Origin: Candidatus Woesearchaeota archaeon
Lineage (GTDB): Archaea; Nanobdellota; Nanobdellia; Woesearchaeales; ARS49
Length of the DNA: 6,420 nucleotides
Reading direction: 5' to 3'
NCBI GenBank assembly: GCA_026394935.1
Contig: JAPLZR010000028.1
Coordinates: 1 to 6,420 of the forward strand
Shown: piece by piece, positions 1 to 4,489 of the stretch
How the letters are laid out: each line of letters starts with the position of its first letter
Position numbering within the stretch: the first letter of the stretch is position 1
Notes under the pieces: generated by a model
The model's database searches: none
The model's input: only the letters and a program-made list of their open reading frames with translations
Told to the model about the DNA's origin: nothing
Position numbers and translations under genes: made by a program

Positions 1-453
1 AGGATTACTAGGCACAACAACCTTCAAACCAGGAGTATGAACAAAATAAGTTTCAGGACTCTCATTATGATGCTCCAACGCTCTAATACCGCCACCATAA
101 GGAAAACGAACAACCAAAGGACAAGTATAACGACCACGAGTCCTATTACGCAACCTTGCAGCGTGACAAAACAACTGGTCCATAGCAGGATAAGTAAAAC
201 CATCAAACTGAATCTCAGCAACAGGCTTCAAACCCATAGCAGCCATCCCAATGCTCGTGCCAACAATGCCGGACTCGGACAAAGGAGTATCAATCACACG
301 ACGGTCACCATACTTCGCAAACAAACCATCAGTAGCACGGAAAACACCGCCATTCAAACCAACATCCTCGCCAAGAACAACAACAGAGCTGTCCCTCTCC
401 ATCTCACAATCCAAAGCATCCTTCACAGCCTCAACAATAGTCAGCTTTGCCAT
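1..453 (-). CDS. pdhB: Pyruvate dehydrogenase E1 component, beta subunit (partial, N-terminal 151 codons)
   Basis: This is the beta subunit of the thiamine-diphosphate-dependent E1 enzyme, which with E1 alpha decarboxylates pyruvate and reductively acetylates the lipoyl group of E2. The reading frame is open from ATG at 453 to the left edge, so the C-terminal part lies outside the window. Visible family motifs are LGEDVG (residues 27-32), GGVFRAT (35-41), RVIDTPLSESGIVG (52-65, including Glu60, the conserved catalytic glutamate position), the EIQFDGF segment (80-86), FPYGGG (117-122) followed by a His-His pair (128-129), and HTPGLKVVVPSNP at the window edge. The start lies inside the end of pdhA (13-bp overlap) and is preceded by GAGG with 5-nt spacing, pointing to co-transcription and coupled translation. 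The family also includes branched-chain 2-oxoacid and acetoin dehydrogenase beta subunits; substrate choice cannot be fixed from this fragment. Confidence 0.93.
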   Translation of the reverse strand, partial: MAKLTIVEAVKDALDCEMERDSSVVVLGEDVGLNGGVFRATDGLFAKYGDRRVIDTPLSESGIVGTSIGMAAMGLKPVAEIQFDGFTYPAMDQLFCHAARLRNRTRGRYTCPLVVRFPYGGGIRALEHHNESPETYFVHTPGLKVVVPSNP

Positions 454-1520
454 TCCTTCCTCTGCTCAGACAAATCAGGAGTCAACTTTTCAAAAACAAA
501 ATCAAACATGTCAGTAGGCTTAGGCTTGAACTGCTCAGCCTCCTTAACGCCCTGATCAACCATACGCTTAGCCTCTGCCTGCAATGCAGCCTCAAACTTC
601 TCATCCCACAACTTCTTCTTCTGCAAATACAACTTAAAACGATTCAAAGGCTCCTTAGCAAGCCATTCCTTCACAACCTTAGGATCACGATACCTCGTCG
701 GATCATCAGCAGTAGTATGAGGACCAATACGATAAGAAAAACACTCAACCAAAGTCGGACCCTTACCCTTCCTCGCCTTATCCAACGCCTCCTTAACAAC
801 AGAATAAACAGCAAGAACGTCATTACCATCAACCTGAATACCATCAAAACCAAAAGCAATAGCCTTCTGCGCCAAAGTCTGAGCCCTAGACTGACAGCCA
901 CCCCAATCAGGCTTATCACAAACACGAGGAACAGAAATCGCCCACTGATTATTACGAATAATAAACACAGCAGGAGCCATAAAAGTGCCAGCAAAATTCA
1001 AACCCTCATTAAAATCACCAGTACTCGTAGAAGCATCACCAACAAAAGTAAGACTGCAAAACTTCTGCTTCTTCAGCTTGAAAGCAATCGCAGCACCAGC
1101 ACCATGCAAAGTCTGCGTGCCAACAGGAATGCAAACAGGAAAAATATTCGAGTGCTCAGGCAAATCCATACCCTCCTCAGAACCGCCCCAGTGCAAAATC
1201 AAATTCTTCACAGGAACTTTCCTCATCAAAAACGCAACATGCTCCCTGTAATCAGGAAAAACCCAATCCTCACTATTAGCCGCGAAAACACTACCAACGT
1301 GCACTGCCTCTTCACCCAAACTCTGAGCATAAGTGCCAATCCTGCCCTCTCTCTGCAAGGCAAGAGCAGTATTATCAAAAACACGCTCGAAAACCATCCA
1401 CCTATACAAATCCCTTAATTCCTGATCAGAAAGCTTAGGCTCCAACTTCTTATCAACATTACCCTTCTCATCAAGTATCTGAACGTACTTAATCCTAAAA
1501 CTGGCAATATCCTTCTGCAT
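441..1520 (-). CDS. pdhA: Pyruvate dehydrogenase E1 component, alpha subunit
   Basis: A complete 359-residue E1 alpha subunit, the usual length for the family. It binds thiamine diphosphate together with E1 beta and catalyses the decarboxylation of pyruvate (or a related 2-oxoacid). Recognisable blocks are the N-terminal RWMVFERVFDN helix (40-50), the GEEAVHVG segment (69-76), WVFPDYREH (86-94), TQTLHGAGAAIAFK (135-148), the cofactor motif starting GDAST (161-165) and ending in Asn190-Asn191, and the conserved loop YRIGPHTTADDPTRYRD (263-279). The third position of the GDG cofactor motif is Ala163 instead of glycine, which is unusual. A long lysine/glutamate-rich C-terminal helix region follows. 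It is the first gene of the visible operon, with pdhB overlapping its stop. AGAGGT lies just upstream of ATG 1520, and a TATA-like box lies about 38 bp upstream. A related 2-oxoacid dehydrogenase substrate cannot be excluded. Confidence 0.93.
   Translation of the reverse strand: MQKDIASFRIKYVQILDEKGNVDKKLEPKLSDQELRDLYRWMVFERVFDNTALALQREGRIGTYAQSLGEEAVHVGSVFAANSEDWVFPDYREHVAFLMRKVPVKNLILHWGGSEEGMDLPEHSNIFPVCIPVGTQTLHGAGAAIAFKLKKQKFCSLTFVGDASTSTGDFNEGLNFAGTFMAPAVFIIRNNQWAISVPRVCDKPDWGGCQSRAQTLAQKAIAFGFDGIQVDGNDVLAVYSVVKEALDKARKGKGPTLVECFSYRIGPHTTADDPTRYRDPKVVKEWLAKEPLNRFKLYLQKKKLWDEKFEAALQAEAKRMVDQGVKEAEQFKPKPTDMFDFVFEKLTPDLSEQRKEWQS
454..463 (-). promoter_or_regulatory. Ribosome binding site of pdhB inside pdhA
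   Basis: AGAGGAAGGA on the minus strand lies directly before ATG 453, with GAGG spaced 5 nt from it. It sits within the last codons of pdhA and explains independent or coupled initiation of the overlapping downstream gene. It decides the start of pdhB. Confidence 0.6.
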
Positions 1521-1523
1521 GAT

Positions 1524-1529
1524 ACCTCT
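1524..1529 (-). promoter_or_regulatory. Ribosome binding site of pdhA
   Basis: AGAGGT on the minus strand ends 3 nt before ATG 1520 and is complementary to the usual 16S 3' end. It supports this start and marks pdhA as a leadered gene, unlike most other first genes here. Confidence 0.55.
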
Positions 1530-1554
1530 TTTTAGTAATCATCAGCAAGTGTCT

Positions 1555-1562
1555 TATTTAAA
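1555..1562 (-). promoter_or_regulatory. TATA-like box for the pdhA-pdhB operon
   Basis: On the minus strand this reads TTTAAATA, a close match to archaeal TATA boxes. Its centre is about 38 bp upstream of ATG 1520, so a start site about 26 bp downstream would give a leader of roughly 12 nt, just long enough to hold the AGAGGT ribosome site. Position-based inference. Confidence 0.5.
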
Positions 1563-1580
1563 CCTTATTAATCGCAACAA

Positions 1581-1588
1581 TTAAAAAA
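1581..1588 (+). promoter_or_regulatory. TATA-like box for the lipoate ligase-like gene
   Basis: TTAAAAAA centred about 26 bp upstream of ATG 1611, predicting transcription starting at or next to the start codon (leaderless). No convincing Shine-Dalgarno sequence is present; GAGAG at 1601-1605 is the only weak candidate. The TATTTAAA of the divergent promoter at 1555-1562 could also be read in this direction. Confidence 0.4.
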
Positions 1589-1610
1589 CAAGAGCATATC
1601 GAGAGCAAAT

Positions 1611-2537
1611 ATGTATCATTATTATTACTGGGGGAACAGCACCTTGCAGGCAGTAGACAATATGGCGCTGGAAGAATTCTTCTTACGCGATTCTGCAGAA
1701 AAAAGAACAGCACACCTTCGCTTCTACGATTTCACAAAAGATGCAGTAGTCCTCGGCTACAATCAGGGACTGGGTGCTGTGCAAAAATGGAGCCCTGATT
1801 TTGCTGTTGTGCGCAGAGGCTCAGGAGGCTCCCACGTACACGTAGGAGACAACATCCTTGCATATTCCTTCATAGTGCCGAGAGACGGCAGTTTCAAATT
1901 TCACGGCGATTTCAGGGCATACTATGCAGACAAAGTAGCAAAATCCCTGGAAAGAATCGGCATTGAGAACATAGTGGTAGACAACAAGGCGAGCACGATA
2001 ATGGCAGGCAACAGGGTAATAGCAAGCCACGCAGTAGTATGGGGAGCAAGAAGCGCGCTATTACACGGCATAATAATAATCACTCCGTATGACGTAGAAA
2101 AGGTAATGAGCCGCGTATATTTGGGAAGCAGACAAATCGGAAACGAGGTATATACTGAAGCATCAGCACTCCAAAACATACCAACAGTATTCCAGCTATT
2201 GCCTGCAGTCAAGCCAAACGCGACTTTTGAACAAAGACGACAATACTTCAAACAAATACTGGCAGAAGCCATACTGCAGGAAACTGCAGGAAAAGATTAC
2301 ACAAAAAAAATGCTTGACGAAAGCATTATCGCAGCGGCAAGAGCAATGAGAGAACAAAAATACTCACAAGAAAACTGGATAAAACACCGGGACCCTGTAT
2401 TCACAAAAGAAGAAATCGAAGAACTTCCAGGAGAAAAATTAAACGGTCCACTAAAAGAAGGATGGGGCTTCTGCCTATACATACAAGTGCTTGACAAAGA
2501 TTTCAAACACATGGCAGAACCAAAAGACAAATTCTAA
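1611..2537 (+). CDS. Lipoate-protein ligase A family protein (divergent active site)
   Basis: A 308-residue protein of the biotin/lipoate protein ligase fold. Known members attach lipoate, via lipoyl-AMP, to a lysine of E2 or GcvH. Family features visible are the N-terminal DNMALEEFFL (16-25), the RFYDF...VVLGYNQ stretch (37-51), RRGSGG (68-73, matching the RRxSGG motif), the NILAYSFIVPR strand (81-91) and an ALLHGIIII strand (149-157) that matches the segment after the catalytic lysine in LplA. Two things differ. The RRxSGGG stretch ends in Ser74, and the lysine of the usual KI(S/A)G motif is replaced: the region reads GNRVIASHA (133-141), with Arg135 or Val136 where Lys is expected. The C-terminal KYSQENW stretch (250-256) resembles the end of the LplA catalytic domain. 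The gene is divergent from the PDH operon, which suggests E2 as its substrate. It could instead be an octanoyl/lipoyl transferase or a non-catalytic paralogue. ATG at 1611 fits a promoter box 26 bp upstream. Confidence 0.8.
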   Translation: MYHYYYWGNSTLQAVDNMALEEFFLRDSAEKRTAHLRFYDFTKDAVVLGYNQGLGAVQKWSPDFAVVRRGSGGSHVHVGDNILAYSFIVPRDGSFKFHGDFRAYYADKVAKSLERIGIENIVVDNKASTIMAGNRVIASHAVVWGARSALLHGIIIITPYDVEKVMSRVYLGSRQIGNEVYTEASALQNIPTVFQLLPAVKPNATFEQRRQYFKQILAEAILQETAGKDYTKKMLDESIIAAARAMREQKYSQENWIKHRDPVFTKEEIEELPGEKLNGPLKEGWGFCLYIQVLDKDFKHMAEPKDKF

Positions 2538-3070
2538 GCCAACGGCAATGCTCCCAACAATGCGCCAATAATGTAACCAGCAATAGCAGCAGTCATACCG
2601 ACAACAGCCAGTTCAGTGCCTGACTTCCAAGGATTAATGCCCATCTGCTTTGCCTTAAAATAACCAATACTGAACAAAGCAGCAGTGGCAAAAACAAGAG
2701 TGAGCCACATAGCATCACCAATGGAAAAGAAAATAAACGGAACAACAGGAATAAGAGAACCAATAATTGCAGCAACACCAATAATGACAGAATCACGAAC
2801 AGGATGAGCAAACTCCTCAAACATAGAATGCTTAAAGCCCTTCTTCACATAAAACTCCTTTCCGGCTTTGGCACTCGTATAACCAACAGCAGCCATACTG
2901 ATGGACTCAGCAAAAGTCGCAGCAAGACCGGAAATCAAAATAATGTATTTACTATTAGTGGCAGTAGCAACAGCAAGAACAATACCCAAAACATTCACAA
3001 TCCCGTCCTGCCCGCCAAGAATAACATCACGAATAATGGCGGAGCCCGAATTATGATTCCTCTTTTGCAT
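2534..3070 (-). CDS. VIT1/CCC1-family membrane transporter (probable iron or manganese), short form
   Basis: A 178-residue membrane protein with about five predicted hydrophobic segments (roughly 14-36, 42-63, 93-112, 119-138, 154-174), matching the VIT1/CCC1 (DUF125) family of divalent-metal/proton antiporters. TM1 holds GGQDGIVNVLGIV (19-31), with Asp22 at the position of the conserved transport-path aspartate. TM2 holds AESISMAAVGYTSA (54-67), with Met59 matching the conserved methionine of the SMAA motif. Plant VIT1 has a long cytosolic glutamate-rich metal-binding domain between TM2 and TM3. Here that link is only about 30 residues (Glu72, Glu85, Glu86 remain), so regulatory metal binding is reduced or absent. 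The stop overlaps the end of the convergent ligase gene by 4 bp. ATG 3070 is chosen because a TATA-like box is centred 25 bp upstream. The metal cannot be deduced from sequence alone. Confidence 0.82.
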   Translation of the reverse strand: MQKRNHNSGSAIIRDVILGGQDGIVNVLGIVLAVATATNSKYIILISGLAATFAESISMAAVGYTSAKAGKEFYVKKGFKHSMFEEFAHPVRDSVIIGVAAIIGSLIPVVPFIFFSIGDAMWLTLVFATAALFSIGYFKAKQMGINPWKSGTELAVVGMTAAIAGYIIGALLGALPLA

Positions 3071-3091
3071 AACAGCAAGATTGACGATTTT

Positions 3092-3099
3092 CTTTTTAA
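3092..3099 (-). promoter_or_regulatory. TATA-like box for the VIT-family transporter gene
   Basis: Minus-strand TTAAAAAG, centred about 25 bp upstream of ATG 3070, predicting a leaderless transcript. It overlaps the stop codon of the upstream iminopeptidase gene, so the transporter could be transcribed separately from it. No ribosome site is visible. Confidence 0.4.
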
Positions 3100-4028
3100 G
3101 ACTTGCGCATTTTATGAATCTCGCGCATCAAAGCATTCCTGACAGCAGGGTCAGACATAGAATGACCTGCAGTCACAAAGAACAATTTTGACTTCGGCAA
3201 AGACTTGTGCAGTTTGTAAGCAATATCGGGAGTGCAGACAAAATCATACCTGCCGTGAACAATTGAAGTTGGAATATGCTTAATCTTATGAGCATTCCTC
3301 AAAATGTAATCCTTCGGCAGAAAACAATCATTCATCAAATACTTCGCTTCAAACCTTGCAAGAGGAACAATCCATTTGCCAACACACTCTTTTGCAGTCT
3401 TCTTAGGATCGTACACCAAATGAAGCATATTGCTCTCGTATAAAGCCCACTCCTTACAATACTTGTAGGCAATCTTGACATTCTTTGAATTCATCATCTT
3501 CCAATAAAATTTAGCAGGATTCCTGCCCTTAGGCACAAAACTCACAAAACGCTCCCAAACCTCAGGAAAATGAGTCCTTGCAAGACCATTCAGGAAATAA
3601 TCATTCTCAATATGACTGCCAAGATAAATGCCCCTTAAAACCATTCCGAGAACAGTTTGAGGATACTTGATAGCATAACATAATGAAAGACACGAACCCC
3701 AAGAACCTCCAAACACCAAAGTCTTCTTTATCTTAAGAAACTTCAAGAACTTGTGCAAGTCCTGAACGAGTTTCTGAGTGGTGTTCGCTTTCAAAGAAGC
3801 AAAAGGCCTGCTCTTCCCAGCACCACGCTGGTCAACAGTCAAAATGTTAAACAATTTAGGATTAAAATACTTGTAAGATTGCTTTCCGCAACCAGCACCA
3901 GGACCGCCGTGAACATACAACACCGGAGTGCCATTCGGATTTCCGTATAACGCGTAATACAACTCGTGACCATCACCAACAGCAAGATAACCTTTACGAT
4001 AAGGCTTGCGAGCAGGGAAAAGCTTCAT
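3096..4028 (-). CDS. pip: Proline iminopeptidase-type alpha/beta hydrolase
   Basis: A 310-residue alpha/beta hydrolase of peptidase family S33, the usual length for prolyl aminopeptidase. These cytoplasmic enzymes release N-terminal proline from peptides. Visible motifs are the oxyanion-hole HGGPGAG (40-46), VDQRGAGKSRP (65-75), the nucleophile elbow GGSWGS (107-112, nucleophile Ser109), GRYDFVCTP (259-267, acid Asp262) and AGHSMSDP (287-294, base His289), so the triad is complete. The YES segment (197-199), with Glu198, sits where prolyl aminopeptidases have the glutamate that recognises the substrate amino terminus. No signal peptide is seen. The gene lies between the small membrane protein and the transporter, with short gaps (32 and 25 bp) that both contain promoter-like boxes, so it need not form an operon with them. 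Other S33 hydrolases share this architecture, so substrate specificity is inferred. Confidence 0.88.
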   Translation of the reverse strand: MKLFPARKPYRKGYLAVGDGHELYYALYGNPNGTPVLYVHGGPGAGCGKQSYKYFNPKLFNILTVDQRGAGKSRPFASLKANTTQKLVQDLHKFLKFLKIKKTLVFGGSWGSCLSLCYAIKYPQTVLGMVLRGIYLGSHIENDYFLNGLARTHFPEVWERFVSFVPKGRNPAKFYWKMMNSKNVKIAYKYCKEWALYESNMLHLVYDPKKTAKECVGKWIVPLARFEAKYLMNDCFLPKDYILRNAHKIKHIPTSIVHGRYDFVCTPDIAYKLHKSLPKSKLFFVTAGHSMSDPAVRNALMREIHKMRKS

Positions 4029-4034
4029 AACAAC

Positions 4035-4041
4035 AAAAAAA
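4035..4041 (-). terminator. Oligo-T tract after the small membrane protein gene
   Basis: Seven T residues on the minus strand, within a longer T-rich stretch (4029-4047), lie 20-26 nt beyond the stop of the 97-residue gene. Archaeal RNA polymerase can terminate at such oligo-T tracts without a hairpin. The tract sits between the iminopeptidase TATA-like box and its start codon, so it would end the upstream transcript without affecting initiation of the next. Confidence 0.4.
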
Positions 4042-4050
4042 CAAAGAGAG

Positions 4051-4058
4051 TATAAAAG
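4051..4058 (-). promoter_or_regulatory. TATA-like box for the iminopeptidase gene
   Basis: Minus-strand CTTTTATA, centred about 26 bp upstream of ATG 4028. The region between box and start is T-rich with no Shine-Dalgarno sequence, so a leaderless mRNA is expected. Confidence 0.45.
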
Positions 4059-4060
4059 AC

Positions 4061-4354
4061 TTATTTTTTCCTAAACAAAAACTGAATCAAAGCACCCACA
4101 AAAGCATAACAAAGACCGTTAAAACCAAGAGTCAAAAACCATTTGTAAACAGGAACATAAAATGTATCAGCGCTAATCTGAACATTAGGAATGAAACCTG
4201 CAATTAAATCAAACGGGCCAATAAGCAAAAACCTCAAGCTCTCAAAAAAAGAACTGATAAGCCCGTATGTTGACAAAGCAGGAAAAACAAAAGCACCAAG
4301 AAGAAAACCGAGAATCAGACCTCTCTTGTATTTAATCAACCATTTATTGAGCAT
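4061..4354 (-). CDS. Small hypothetical membrane protein, about three TM segments
   Basis: A 97-residue protein I do not recognise. It has a basic N-terminus (Lys4, Lys8, Lys10, Arg11), three hydrophobic stretches (about 12-30, 37-55 and 69-94) and a basic C-terminal RKK, which suggests an integral membrane protein with its ends in the cytosol or an odd number of crossings. The loop between segments 2 and 3 (about 56-68) contains NVQISADTFYVPVYK and may be extracytoplasmic. No catalytic motif is visible. The reading frame is credible because a TATA-like box is centred 25 bp upstream of ATG 4354, because it fills the space between two well-supported genes, and because it ends with a T-rich tract downstream. 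It is followed 32 bp later by the iminopeptidase on the same strand. Confidence 0.65.
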   Translation of the reverse strand: MLNKWLIKYKRGLILGFLLGAFVFPALSTYGLISSFFESLRFLLIGPFDLIAGFIPNVQISADTFYVPVYKWFLTLGFNGLCYAFVGALIQFLFRKK

Positions 4355-4375
4355 ACTATGGAATTATTTCAGTGA

Positions 4376-4383
4376 ATTTTTAA
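4376..4383 (-). promoter_or_regulatory. TATA-like box for the small membrane protein gene
   Basis: Minus-strand TTAAAAAT, centred about 25 bp upstream of ATG 4354. No ribosome site is seen, so a leaderless mRNA is predicted. The box supports this otherwise unrecognised reading frame as a real gene. Confidence 0.42.
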
Positions 4384-4414
4384 GTGTTTTGCTGCAATTT
4401 CCGATTAATGAGCC

Positions 4415-4428
4415 ACTGGACACTGGAC
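4415..4428. repeat. Two tandem copies of ACTGGAC
   Basis: The heptamer ACTGGAC occurs twice head to tail (4415-4421 and 4422-4428) in the 120-bp region between the divergent small membrane gene and the endonuclease gene. It lies outside both TATA-like boxes. It may be a binding site or a slippage duplication; its function is unknown. Confidence 0.5.
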
Positions 4429-4432
4429 TCCC

Positions 4433-4440
4433 GTGCGCAC
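4433..4440. promoter_or_regulatory. GTGCGCAC palindrome next to the endonuclease promoter
   Basis: A perfect 8-bp palindrome ends 4 bp before the TATTTAAA box at 4445-4452. This position, overlapping or flanking the TFB recognition region, is typical of archaeal activator or repressor sites. An 8-bp palindrome can also arise by chance. Confidence 0.3.
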
Positions 4441-4444
4441 AGAC

Positions 4445-4452
4445 TATTTAAA
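4445..4452 (+). promoter_or_regulatory. TATA-like box for the endonuclease gene
   Basis: TATTTAAA, the same octamer as at the PDH operon promoter, centred about 26 bp before the GTG at 4475. This spacing predicts a leaderless transcript and favours GTG 4475 over the out-of-frame ATG at 4473. No ribosome site precedes the start. Confidence 0.55.
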
Positions 4453-4489
4453 TGAGTTTTGTGCCTAAGATTATGTGCATAAACTCATT
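4451..4489. promoter_or_regulatory. Perfect 9-bp inverted repeat bracketing the endonuclease start codon
   Basis: AATGAGTTT (4451-4459) and its exact reverse complement AAACTCATT (4481-4489) are separated by 21 bp that contain the predicted transcription start and the GTG start codon. Inside lies a second short inverted repeat, TTATG-TG-CATAA (4471-4482). If transcription starts near 4475, only the right arm is transcribed, so this would be a DNA operator rather than an RNA hairpin. Binding by the gene's own HTH protein is an inference. Confidence 0.5.

Noticed and set aside
37..555. A 172-codon open frame on the plus strand opposite pdhB
   Set aside because: It covers the conserved E1 beta coding region in antisense and has Thr/Asn/Ser-rich composition without family features. 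The partial pdhB frame is the real gene.
447..1418. A 323-codon open frame on the plus strand opposite pdhA
   Set aside because: It is antisense to a strongly supported gene, and its product is a low-complexity Leu/Ile/Asn/Arg/Thr/Ser mixture with no motif. The T-poor plus strand makes stop codons rare, which explains its length.
1821..2530. Several minus-strand frames (69, 116 and 77 codons) within the ligase-like gene
   Set aside because: They are shadows of a gene with clear family motifs on the plus strand and have no start signals of their own.
4473..4475. ATG at 4473 as the start of the endonuclease gene
   Set aside because: It is in a different frame from the HTH and LAGLIDADG coding sequence. 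GTG 4475 is in frame and fits the promoter spacing.
4451..4489. The 9-bp inverted repeat as an RNA hairpin or terminator
   Set aside because: There is no T run after it, and the predicted transcription start lies within the loop, so only one arm would be transcribed. A DNA-level operator fits better.
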